A DNA stretch of 64,000 nucleotides from Microbulbifer marinus (GTDB taxonomy: Bacteria > Pseudomonadota > Gammaproteobacteria > Pseudomonadales > Cellvibrionaceae). Location of the stretch: the NCBI RefSeq assembly GCF_900107725.1, contig NZ_FNQO01000004.1, positions 62,001 to 126,000 of the forward strand, read 5' to 3'. The first letter of the stretch is position 1, and each line of letters starts with the position of its first letter. A model generated the notes under the pieces. It saw only the letters and a list, made by a program, of their open reading frames with translations, was not told the DNA's origin and searched no databases. This document shows, piece by piece, positions 24,633 through 34,674 of the stretch. Made by a program: the position numbers and the translations under genes.

Positions 24633-26997
24633 TCTTCAGCGTCTCCAAGTGCACCGGATCGCGCATCAGCGCACCTACGAAGGCGCCGATCAGCATGCAC
24701 ACCAGCCAGACCTGTAGCCAGAAACCAGGGTATAGATGCAGCGGTAGCGCCCAACCAAAGGCGGCCGGATTGACGCGGGCCACCAGCACCCAGCAGAGGA
24801 AAATACCCAACGGCGTCGCCAGTACCCCCAGCAAGCCGGTAATCAGCATACTGTGCACAAGCAATCGCCGGCGCAGACGTCGCCGCGGCACGCCATAGAC
24901 ATGCAGCAGGGTGTAGCTACGCTGCCGCAAGCGGAAAATCACTAACCCCATCAGTGCCAGCGCAGTACCGGCCAATGCCAGCGTCAGGCCATTCAGCAAC
25001 CGGGTCATCTGGAAGGTACGCGCAAAAGCGGCGTTGGCCGCGCGCTTCAGTCCCGTCTGATCCCGCAGTCGGCTGCCGGCCAGCCACGAATATTGCCCGG
25101 GCCAGTCCTGCCAATTGATTTTATTGGCCGCGGTCGTGCCGAGTACAAACGTCGTGTAGCTGCGGGGGAGAACATCCGGCAATGTCGCCAGCGGCAACAG
25201 CAGCTCGCCCTCGGGTCGGCCATAGTCGGCGTAAATGCCGATTACTTCGCGCGACTGCATCTTTGTGCCCAGGCGGAAGCGGATATCGTCACCCAATGCC
25301 AGCGACTGCCGGCGGGCGAGCTGTTCGTTGATCAGTACGCCCCGCTCCACTAGTGCACTCCAGGGGTCGGACACGGCGGCGAGAAAGGGCCATCCCCGCA
25401 CCAGCGTCGAGGCCGGATCGATCGCCAGTACATCCACCGGCATCCGGTCGACCAGGCCGCGGCCGCGCACCATCGGTAATACGGTCTTCACGCCGGGCAG
25501 CGCCTGCAGTCGGCCGCGCCAGTCGGCAGCTGCTCCGTTTACCAGGGGGCGCCCGGGATCGAGATAGAGATCGCCCTGCAGGCGCTGGTCGAGCCAGCGG
25601 GCAAAGGTCGCTTCGAAGCCGGCGACCATTGCCTGCACGCCGATGGCCGCCGCGATCGCGAATGCCAGCGCCACCAGGGGCAATTGCAGCAATCGACACA
25701 GCGCGCGCATTTCGGCACAGGACCACTCCAGCAATGGCTGCCGACTGCGACGCTGCACCCGCGCCAGCAACCGATTCAGCAGCCCGGGCAGCAGCAGGCC
25801 GGCGCCGATCAGGCAGCCGGTGGTGGCGAGGAAAATCAGCCAGAGTTTTTCTGCCCCCAGCAGGACTGCCAGCGATACTGCAACCAGAATTAGGGGCACC
25901 AGAGTCGGCGTCGTCAGCCAGCGTCGCTTTTCCATTTCCGCCACCGTCCGTTGCTCACGGCGGCCGAGCATCAGCAGGTCGACGCCGGCCCAGCCGACGA
26001 CGACGACCAGAATCAGCACCATGCCGAACCAGGTTTCCAGCGCCGGCGGGCTGCGCGCCAGGGTATCGACGCTGAACAGTCCACTGAGGGTACCCTGAAA
26101 TCCGTCGGCCATTGCCGACGCCAGCCATTCACCGAGCAGGACACCGAGACTGGCGCCAACCAGCGCCAGCAATAGCACCTCCACTACCAGCGCCATCCGC
26201 AGCCGTGCGGTGCGGACACCGAGCCGCACCAGGATCTCGAGGCTGCGGCGGCGCTGCTCCAGCGCGAAGCGATAGATACTGCGCACCAGCAGCGCCGCCA
26301 CCAGCAGTGCCAGCGCCCCCAGCGCATTGAGATTCAGCAGGAAGGCTTCCACCAGCGGATCCGGTTCGACGCCATAGTCTTCGATCTGACCGCGGTAGCC
26401 GGCGGGCAGCGGTAACCTATCGAGCTCCGCCGCCGGCAGCAGAATCTCGAGCCCCGCCCTTCCAGACGGCGCGAGCTCGGCAGCCACGGCGATATCGGTC
26501 AGCAACACACCTGACGGCAATCCTTCGGTTTCTTGAAGCTGGTATTCACCCATGCCCGGCAGCGACAGCCGCCGCCAACGCGCCAGGTCGCTGGCACTGC
26601 CGAGCAGTATCGGCTGATCGAGCTCCGCGACCAGTTCATCGACTACCGGCGTGCCGACACTGTACTGGCGCAGGCAGGCGGCACTGAACGGATCGATACC
26701 GACAACCTCCGGTGCCTCGCTCGCCGGAAACGTCACCTGCAACCGCGGCGAGGCGCAGAGACCCGCGCGGCGCAACTCGGCGAAATCTGCTACATCCACC
26801 GCTTGGCCGTCGACGCGCACGACACTCAGGCGCGGCTCCAGCGCGGCCCTGGATTGCGCAACGGCATCCTCGGCCCGGCCGGTCAGTGAGCGGACGCCAC
26901 TCCACAGCATGGCGGCACAGATCAGGATCAGCAGCAGTCCGGCCAACTGACCGGGGTGGCGGCGGTAATGGCTCAGGAAGACAGTGCCGAGTCCCAT
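24625..26997 (-). CDS. ABC transporter permease, FtsX/MacB-type
   Basis: Integral membrane protein of 790 aa. It begins with a membrane helix (about residues 19-38) and a long periplasmic domain, then three helices near 230-350 (first FtsX domain: RRRSLEILVRLGVRTARLRMA). A second set covers 360-450, and a C-terminal FtsX domain has IFRLRQRSYTLLHVYGVPRRRLRRRLL and final helices. The 8-10 helix duplicated layout is that of LolE/YbbP-like permeases working with a MacB-type ATPase. It starts 25 bp inside the ATPase gene, giving tight coupling. Substrate unknown. Confidence 0.87.
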   Translation of the reverse strand: MGLGTVFLSHYRRHPGQLAGLLLILICAAMLWSGVRSLTGRAEDAVAQSRAALEPRLSVVRVDGQAVDVADFAELRRAGLCASPRLQVTFPASEAPEVVGIDPFSAACLRQYSVGTPVVDELVAELDQPILLGSASDLARWRRLSLPGMGEYQLQETEGLPSGVLLTDIAVAAELAPSGRAGLEILLPAAELDRLPLPAGYRGQIEDYGVEPDPLVEAFLLNLNALGALALLVAALLVRSIYRFALEQRRRSLEILVRLGVRTARLRMALVVEVLLLALVGASLGVLLGEWLASAMADGFQGTLSGLFSVDTLARSPPALETWFGMVLILVVVVGWAGVDLLMLGRREQRTVAEMEKRRWLTTPTLVPLILVAVSLAVLLGAEKLWLIFLATTGCLIGAGLLLPGLLNRLLARVQRRSRQPLLEWSCAEMRALCRLLQLPLVALAFAIAAAIGVQAMVAGFEATFARWLDQRLQGDLYLDPGRPLVNGAAADWRGRLQALPGVKTVLPMVRGRGLVDRMPVDVLAIDPASTLVRGWPFLAAVSDPWSALVERGVLINEQLARRQSLALGDDIRFRLGTKMQSREVIGIYADYGRPEGELLLPLATLPDVLPRSYTTFVLGTTAANKINWQDWPGQYSWLAGSRLRDQTGLKRAANAAFARTFQMTRLLNGLTLALAGTALALMGLVIFRLRQRSYTLLHVYGVPRRRLRRRLLVHSMLITGLLGVLATPLGIFLCWVLVARVNPAAFGWALPLHLYPGFWLQVWLVCMLIGAFVGALMRDPVHLETLKNE

Positions 26998-27659
26998 GGG
27001 TTCAGGGCTCCTTGGCGCAGTTCCAGTACCCGGTCGCAGCGCCGGGCCAGCTCCGCGTTGTGGGTGACGATCAGCGCGCCCACCGTCCGCTCGCGGATGG
27101 CGTCGAAGAACAGCGGTATCGCCCGTTGGGCCGTCGCCTGATCGAGGCTGCCGGTGGGTTCGTCGGCCAGTATCAGTTCCGGCTGCATGGCGAAGGCGCA
27201 GGCCAGGGCGGCCCGCTGGCGCTGGCCGCCGGAAAGTTGATCGGGATAACGCTGTGCAGTGGCGGCAATATCCAGGTGCTCGAGCAATGCCTGGCCACCG
27301 TGCTGCTGCAGCCCGGCAAGCCCGGCGCGAAAGGCAATATTGCGCTCCACAGTGAGCGTTGGGATCAGGTTGCCGTCCTGGAACAGCGTCGCGATGCGCG
27401 TGCGGCGCAGTTCGGCCCAGTCGCCTTCGCCCAGTTCGGCCGCCTCCCGGCCGAACACCCGCAGCTGGCCGCTGTCGGGACGCAGTAGGCCGTTGAGCAG
27501 GTTCAGCAGCGTACTCTTGCCCGAACCCGACGGCCCGATAATGGCCACCGCCTCGCCGCGCCGCAGCTCGAGCGACAGCCCGCGCAGCACTTTGATGCGC
27601 TCACGGCTGGTGCGGTAGGAAACACAGAGATCCCGCGCCTGTATCAGGATATCGTTCAA
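26973..27659 (-). CDS. ABC transporter ATP-binding protein
   Basis: ATPase of 228 aa of the MacB/LolD class. Walker A GPSGSGKST (residues 42-50), signature LSGGQRQRAALACA, Walker B LILADEPTGSLD and the switch His in LIVTHNAELA are all intact. I place the start at TTG 27659 because GGAGAAACC precedes it at a proper distance; longer in-frame starts reach 27779 but add unrelated residues. First gene of the operon with the FtsX permease and the CrtC/AttH-like lipoprotein. Confidence 0.92.
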   Translation of the reverse strand: MNDILIQARDLCVSYRTSRERIKVLRGLSLELRRGEAVAIIGPSGSGKSTLLNLLNGLLRPDSGQLRVFGREAAELGEGDWAELRRTRIATLFQDGNLIPTLTVERNIAFRAGLAGLQQHGGQALLEHLDIAATAQRYPDQLSGGQRQRAALACAFAMQPELILADEPTGSLDQATAQRAIPLFFDAIRERTVGALIVTHNAELARRCDRVLELRQGALNPWDSALSS

Positions 27660-27765
27660 GGTTTCTCCGATGCAGATTATTCCCCGGCTGTCAGCTCGGG
27701 CCGTCACAGTATAGAACCAGGCCGGGCAGCGATTTCGACATCCGGATAAGCGGCCGAAGCGGCAA

Positions 27766-27800
27766 CAAAAAAGGGCCACATAAATGTATGTGACCCTTTA
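27766..27800 (-). terminator. Terminator of the M28 peptidase gene
   Basis: Stem of AAGGG-CCACATA and TATGTGA-CCCTT with a short loop; on the minus strand it ends in T6. It separates the peptidase gene from the ABC operon. Confidence 0.8.
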
Positions 27801-27835
27801 CTCCGCGTCCGCAGATCGCACCCGGCTAGTACAGT

Positions 27836-29221
27836 TTATTCCGCGCCGGATTCCCCGGGATAAAAGGATCCCGCCGGCCCCGGGAATACCACCGGGCTCT
27901 CGAAGCCGTCCTTGCTCACGGAAGCCACGCCGAAGAAATAATTGTCGATCACAATATTTTCCAGCGTGTATTCATCGACATTACCGACGTAGCGGCTGTT
28001 GGTCCAGGTGGATTCGTCGGTCAGGCGCCAGTAGATCTTGTAGCCGGCCAGCAGGTTTTTCTCGCGCTTGTCCGCCGCCTGCCATTTCAGCGTTGTATTG
28101 GGCGATACGGCACCCTCGATCGTAACTTTGGCGGGCGGTGCCGGCGCCTTGGACAACGCGGCCATGGTCAGCGCATTGAGCGAGGTCAGCTTGGCGGCAT
28201 AATCAAAGTTTACCCCCTCGATGACATCGCCGTAGCGGATGCCATTCTCGGTGCGCAGGTTCTGGTGCTGGCGGTTGTAATTCTCGTTGGTTTCCATGAT
28301 GCGCACACCGGGATAACCGAGGTCGTTGAACGGGCGATGGTGGCCGCCGCGACCGAAGCGATCCAGACGGTAAATCATCATCACGTCCAGGTTGGGAATG
28401 TAGCGCTCGGCAATCTTGTGCACGTAGCGGCCCAGGTTGCGGGAGGGCGAATCGACTTCGCCACCGGTAAAGCGTCGCATGCGCGCATCATCGGCGCTTT
28501 CGTTCATGCGGGTACCCTCCATAAAGACCCGCGCGGTGGTGTTGTTGATAACGCCGTTGATGCCTTCGATATTGCCGATCATGTCGTTGTTCAGCACGCC
28601 GGTGATACGCCAGCCGCCCTTCTTTGCCGCGGCGGCCATGATCTTGCCGCCGAACAGCCCCTGCTCTTCGCCGGACAGGCCCGCGTAGACGATTGAACCG
28701 GCAAACTTATGCTTGCTCAGCACCCGCGCCGCCTCGATGGTACCGGCGAGGCCGGAAGCATTGTCGTTCGCGCCGGGGGAGTCCGATTTGTAGTCCATGA
28801 CATCGGACACCCGTGAGTCGATATCGCCGGACATGATCACGTAGCGCCCGGGATCCACATTGCCGCGCTGCACCGCGATCACGTTCACCACCTCGGTGCG
28901 CGCGGGGATACGCTTCTCACCCTCGATAAAATCGGACTGGTAATAGACCTGAAGGCAGCCGTCGCAGTCGTCACTGATGCGCTTGAATTCCTCGTAGACC
29001 CAGCGCCGCGCGGCCCCGATACCGCGGGTGTCAGACTCGGTTTCCGACAGCGTGTGGCGGGTGCCGAAGCCCACCAGGGTACGGATATCCTTTTCTATAC
29101 GGTCCGCGGAGACGTCCTGGCGGATTTCTTCCAGCAGAGCGGCATTGGTGTTCGGCTGTGACAGTGCAGGTGTGACCGCAGCGAGGGCAAGAACTGTAGG
29201 AATAAGGGTGAAGCGGCGCAA
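27836..29221 (-). CDS. M28-family metallopeptidase, exported
   Basis: Protein of 461 aa with a signal peptide (MRRFTLIPTVLALAAVTPALS). The peptidase domain (about 95-330) contains the bridging Asp in SPGANDNASG, the Glu pair SGEEQGLFGG and a late His in GGHHRPFNDLGYPG. The first zinc-ligand motif, usually GHxDS, reads MSGDIDSR: the His is replaced by Asp. A C-terminal domain of about 100 residues (from KVTIEGAVSPNTTLKWQ) looks like a fibronectin type III/immunoglobulin-like fold. It would cleave peptides in the periplasm or outside. The Asp change could lower activity or alter metal preference. Confidence 0.88.
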   Translation of the reverse strand: MRRFTLIPTVLALAAVTPALSQPNTNAALLEEIRQDVSADRIEKDIRTLVGFGTRHTLSETESDTRGIGAARRWVYEEFKRISDDCDGCLQVYYQSDFIEGEKRIPARTEVVNVIAVQRGNVDPGRYVIMSGDIDSRVSDVMDYKSDSPGANDNASGLAGTIEAARVLSKHKFAGSIVYAGLSGEEQGLFGGKIMAAAAKKGGWRITGVLNNDMIGNIEGINGVINNTTARVFMEGTRMNESADDARMRRFTGGEVDSPSRNLGRYVHKIAERYIPNLDVMMIYRLDRFGRGGHHRPFNDLGYPGVRIMETNENYNRQHQNLRTENGIRYGDVIEGVNFDYAAKLTSLNALTMAALSKAPAPPAKVTIEGAVSPNTTLKWQAADKREKNLLAGYKIYWRLTDESTWTNSRYVGNVDEYTLENIVIDNYFFGVASVSKDGFESPVVFPGPAGSFYPGESGAE

Positions 29222-29412
29222 GATGGACCTCCGAGCGGGCAGTGTTATGAATATTATTGGGCAGATACTACCGCAAAAATAGCCGGCGATAACTCCAGTC
29301 CCGGGCGCGCTCCGGTTTTCGGCAGCTGCCTATGACCACCGGAGCAGGTGGGCACCACCAAAAGCTATAAGAACTTAAGGCGGTGTCCAGAGGCTGGAAT
29401 TGCGCTCCAGCA

Positions 29413-30624
29413 TCACCCTTTATAGGTGACCTTCCATATCTGACCATTGCGGTCATCGGCAATATAGAGCGCACCGTCCGGCCCCTGGGCCAGCCCGGTG
29501 GGACGATCATTGGAATCTTTGCCATGAAAGCCGTCGGCGAATACCGACCACTGGCCACTCACTTCACCTTTGCTGTTCATCGGTACGAATACCACATTAA
29601 AGCCAGCCTGCGGCAGCGGCGCTCGGTTCCAGGAACCGTGGAAAGCGATAAAAGCTCCGTTGCGATAGCGCTCGGGAAAGCCATCGCTGGTGTAGAAGAT
29701 CAGATCATTGGGCGCCCAGTGGGCGGGAAAGCCGATCAATGGATCCGGATATTTACCCGCCTCGGCGCGCTTGCTGCCATCGCCGCCGTATTCCGGCGCC
29801 AGCATCCGCGCATTCACCATCGGATCCCAGTAGGTGAAGGGCCAGCCGTAATCGCCGCCGGGCACTGCGCGGTGGAATTCTTCCGCCGGCAGTTCCGCAT
29901 TTTGCTCATCGTTGAAGTATTTGGGGAACAGCTGCGACAACTGATCGCGGCCGTGGCTGGCGAAATACAGGGCGTCGGCACTGTGATTCCAGTCCATCGC
30001 GAGCGCATTGCGGATACCCGTGGCATAGCGCTCGCCATCGACGCCGTGCCGCTGGCCCGGCTTGCTGGCGGAAAAGCGCCAGATACCGGCTTGCGATTCG
30101 AGCTGCGGGCAGGGTTTCAGACCCGGGCTGCCCGGCGTGCGCTGCTTCTGCTGGCAGGCATTCGACGGCGCACCCACGGTGACATACATGTTGCCCTTGC
30201 CATCAAACGTCATCGGCTTGGTCGCGTGTTGTGACTGGGGGGCGAAGCCGGAAACGATAACCTCGGGTACGGATGCGGGCACCGGTGTCTTCCCGAGGCG
30301 ATAGCGTTTTACTTCGGTATCGGAGCTGAAATACAGATAGCCATCGTGGATCGCCAGGCCGGTGCCGGATCCTTCGCCGAAATAATGGCGTTCGTCGGCC
30401 GCACCGTCACCGTCGCTGTCGACCAGCGCTACCAGGCCGTGGCCCTGCACCGGCCGCATCAGCGAGGCATAGACGACACCGTTATCAGATACAGCCAGGT
30501 GGCGCGTCGCTCCCAGGTCATCGGCGAGCATTGAGACAGAAAAGCCCTCCGGCACGCTGACTGCGGCGCGTGCGGCAGTAGCTAGGACGAGAGCCGTGGC
30601 GGCGACAAACATGGAAAAACGCAT
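29413..30624 (-). CDS. PQQ-dependent sugar dehydrogenase-type protein (GDH/HHIP family)
   Basis: Exported protein of 403 aa (signal MRFSMFVAATALVLATAARA). It forms a six-bladed propeller: FSVSMLADDLGATRHLAVS, DSDGDGAADERHYFGEGSGTGLAIHDGYLYFS, YATGIRNALAMDWN, PNDLIFYTSDGFPERY and FADGFHGKDSNDRPTGLAQGPDGALYIADD match the glucose/sorbosone dehydrogenase family, which oxidises sugars in the periplasm with PQQ. A Cys pair near SNACQQKQRT...LKPCP may form a disulfide. ATG 30624 has AAAGGGA as ribosome-binding site. Cofactor use cannot be proven from sequence alone. Confidence 0.88.
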   Translation of the reverse strand: MRFSMFVAATALVLATAARAAVSVPEGFSVSMLADDLGATRHLAVSDNGVVYASLMRPVQGHGLVALVDSDGDGAADERHYFGEGSGTGLAIHDGYLYFSSDTEVKRYRLGKTPVPASVPEVIVSGFAPQSQHATKPMTFDGKGNMYVTVGAPSNACQQKQRTPGSPGLKPCPQLESQAGIWRFSASKPGQRHGVDGERYATGIRNALAMDWNHSADALYFASHGRDQLSQLFPKYFNDEQNAELPAEEFHRAVPGGDYGWPFTYWDPMVNARMLAPEYGGDGSKRAEAGKYPDPLIGFPAHWAPNDLIFYTSDGFPERYRNGAFIAFHGSWNRAPLPQAGFNVVFVPMNSKGEVSGQWSVFADGFHGKDSNDRPTGLAQGPDGALYIADDRNGQIWKVTYKG

Positions 30625-30875
30625 TGCGGATCCCTTTAATTTATTTGTTGCCAACCCTACCCGCTTGTCGCGCGCTTGCCAATCTCCCCACCCGAACAGG
30701 GCCAGCCAGGCGGGCTGCATGAGACGAATAATACGGCGCTGTTGTCCGGGGAACGGTTTTGCAGCCCCGTGTCTTACCAATTACCGTAAGAACAACGAGA
30801 TAAGGCCGCTACAGCAAAGAGGGCGAGACAGATACAGTTCCGCCGGAGCGTTACGTCCCCGCAAGGCGGCCAAGC

Positions 30876-31607
30876 TCAAGGCAGGGAGAAACGCTCGCGG
30901 GCGGCATTGACTTCGCGGCGCGCGGCTGCAAGAGCCTCGGCTTCAGTGGCGTCCAGCAACTGCTGCACCATCCGTTGCAAATGGCCGCGCATGGCATTAC
31001 GCGCGCCATCGGCATCGCGCTTCTTAATCGCAGCCAGGATCTTGCGGTGCTCATCGATACGCCATTTGGAGCCGGCTTGACGCACCTTCTCCAGGACACG
31101 CGCTGATATCGACGAACTGTTGTGCAGCTGCCACAGGTGCTCGCATACGGAGATCACCGCGTCGTTGTGCGTACCGCGGGCAATCAGCACGTGGAACTTC
31201 TGGTCCATCGCTTCTGCCTCGGTATCCGCAGCATACTCGGCAATCATTTCCTCCAGCATTTGTTCCAGTTCGGCGATTTCTTCTTCGCTCATCCGCCGCG
31301 CGGCCAGACCGGCAGCCTCGCCTTCAAACATGATCCGCGCCTGTAGTATCTCGAAGGGATCTATATCGGTAGCGGTCGCCGCAAAGTTACCCGCATCCGC
31401 CACGTAGACACCCGAACCGCCCTTCACCTCCACACAACCGGCGATTTCGAGGGCAATGATCGCTTCCCGTATTGTCGGCCGGCTGACCTCGAAACGCTCC
31501 GCTAGCTTGCGTTCCGCGGGCAGGCGAGTGCCGGGCGGGTAGTCGCCAGCGGCGATAGCGGCAGCCAGTTGCTCCGCCACCTGCTGATATAGTCGCGCGC
31601 GCTGCAT
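30876..31607 (-). CDS. GntR/FadR-family transcriptional regulator (FCD domain)
   Basis: Regulator of 243 aa. The N-terminal winged helix (residues 1-72) shows PPGTRLPAERKLAERFEVSRPTIREAIIALE. The C-terminal all-helical FCD ligand-binding domain has the metal/ligand residues in DQKFHVLIARGTHN and DEHRKILAAIKKRDADGARNAM. Such proteins usually respond to sugar acids or other organic acids. ATG 31607 with GGAG upstream; an 8-bp inverted repeat lies right before the gene and overlaps the likely promoter, so it probably regulates itself. Its target genes may lie elsewhere, since no operon partner is adjacent. Confidence 0.9.
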   Translation of the reverse strand: MQRARLYQQVAEQLAAAIAAGDYPPGTRLPAERKLAERFEVSRPTIREAIIALEIAGCVEVKGGSGVYVADAGNFAATATDIDPFEILQARIMFEGEAAGLAARRMSEEEIAELEQMLEEMIAEYAADTEAEAMDQKFHVLIARGTHNDAVISVCEHLWQLHNSSSISARVLEKVRQAGSKWRIDEHRKILAAIKKRDADGARNAMRGHLQRMVQQLLDATEAEALAAARREVNAARERFSLP

Positions 31608-31620
31608 AAAGCGTGTCTCC

Positions 31621-31649
31621 AATTGGTCAATATAATCTGTCGACCAATT
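31621..31649 (-). promoter_or_regulatory. Operator-like inverted repeat before the GntR gene
   Basis: AATTGGTC (31621-31628) and GACCAATT (31642-31649), a perfect 8-bp inverted repeat with 13-bp spacing. It contains the TTGGTC half-site style used by FadR-type regulators and covers an AT-rich -10-like region on the minus strand. Confidence 0.6.
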
Positions 31650-32279
31650 TAGCAGACAAGGCTTGACAGCGACAACCATCCTTCCTGCCAAAAGCGTCTT
31701 ACCAAAATTCGAGAAAATTTAATTTAAGCCTTACCAATTCAATAGCAGATTGCCGCCAATCACAGAGCAAGGGTCGAAAAAATGGTACTTCCAGCCACGA
31801 ATCGCGTTGTGGAACCAGCTACAAGATGGACTTAATGCAATTGTCCAGCACGACAAGGCCGTGCTGTGCCCCACCCAACTGTCGACCGGCAGCCCCGCAT
31901 ATTGGCCACTCTCCGTGGCGGCTCCCCAAGCTGTCCCGCTCAACCGCTGATCGAATGCTGATGTGAGGCGATGCCGGTGGACAGTACGGGGTTATCGATT
32001 TCGAAGCTCGCTATCGATAGGACACAGCAGGAGCTGCAAAATAAATGGTCGCGGCGATCAGCGCCTGCCGCTGGCAGTCAAAGGGCCAGGGGCCCCACCG
32101 AGCCACCCGCATAGGGACCAATACCACTCCCCCATAGATTGCTATCTGCTACAGGAGTTTGACGGTGCTTTTGCGGCGCAATGTGGGTATTTTGTCTGTT
32201 TCTTGATCTGCACGCGGTTCCCCCGAGTATGGGCGCGTTAGAATAGCCAGACTTCTATTCAGGAAAGGAGATTGCACCT
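31650..32279. other. Non-coding stretch between GntR gene and cytochrome c gene
   Basis: About 630 bases without a supported gene. Small frames at 31750-31950 and 31963-32241 on + lack motifs and ribosome-binding sites. AT-rich near 31690-31740. No clear Dnr/Fnr palindrome was found before the cytochrome gene. Confidence 0.4.
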
Positions 32280-32576
32280 ATGAGATGGTCTATTGCCCTG
32301 ATTGCATTGCTGGCCTCCACGGCAGTTTTCGCCGCCGGTGACCCCGCCGCCGGAAAGGAAAAGGCGGCCCTGTGTGCCAGCTGCCATGGTGCTGACGGTA
32401 TCAGTCCCAACGACCTGTGGCCTAACCTGGCGGGTCAGAAAGCGGGCTATCTGGTCAAGCAGATGAAGGCATTCCGCGATGGCACCCGCAACGATCCGAT
32501 GATGGCACCCATGGCAAAAAACCTGAGCGACGAGGATATCGCCGATCTGGCCGCCTACTACGCCAGTCTGAAGTAA
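32280..32576 (+). CDS. Small periplasmic c-type cytochrome (class I, c4/c553-like)
   Basis: Protein of 98 aa with signal peptide ([18 protein letters not shown]). One heme site CASCH (Cys32, Cys35, His36) and a Met ligand in the [24 protein letters not shown] tail, typical of class I cytochromes c553/c4-half. Strong AGGAAAGGAG ribosome-binding site. It is beside and convergent with nirS, so it is a plausible electron donor to nitrite or nitric oxide reductase, though no motif ties it to one partner. Confidence 0.9.
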   Translation: MRWSIALIALLASTAVFAAGDPAAGKEKAALCASCHGADGISPNDLWPNLAGQKAGYLVKQMKAFRDGTRNDPMMAPMAKNLSDEDIADLAAYYASLK

Positions 32577-32584
32577 CGCCAACC

Positions 32585-32611
32585 GGGCAGCGCCAGCGCT
32601 GCCCGTTTCTT
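32585..32611 (+). terminator. Hairpin after cytochrome c gene
   Basis: GGGCAGC, loop GCCAGC, GCTGCCC followed by a weak T stretch (GTTTCTT). Confidence 0.55.
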
Positions 32612-32740
32612 ATGCCTGCCGCTTGACGCTAGCTCACGGCCAGTCCAATTCCCCTGTTACATTCAACACCAGCGCGAGGCCGGCTCGCGTCAATCCCGTA
32701 TAGGTCTTTTTACTGAGTATGCCAGTACTTCACACAAATA

Positions 32741-32763
32741 AAGACCGGCGCCAGAGGCGCCGG
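32741..32763 (-). terminator. Terminator after nirS
   Basis: Perfect stem GACCGGCGCC-AGA-GGCGCCGGTC, followed on the minus strand by TTTATTTG; outer AGTAC/GTACT bases may extend it. It lies 29 bp past the nirS stop. Confidence 0.75.
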
Positions 32764-32791
32764 TCCGGGTTTGTACTGTCACACCAATTGA

Positions 32792-34546
<1,755 letters not shown>

Positions 34547-34596
34547 TCACCTTCCCAGCTTCAGATCAATTTTGTGGCCCGGCCGCAGCACTATCC

Positions 34597-34610
34597 TTGA
34601 CAAAGGTCAA
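34597..34610 (-). promoter_or_regulatory. Dnr/Fnr-type operator upstream of nirS
   Basis: TTGAC-AAAG-GTCAA, a perfect palindrome with the 4-bp centre of Crp/Fnr-family sites, centred about 72 bp before the nirS start. A Dnr-like regulator is encoded at 44073-44753. Confidence 0.8.
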
Positions 34611-34674
34611 CTTTCGGCAATGCGTGAATCAATTAACCACAAAGAGTTACCACGTGAATTTATTGGTACAAGTA

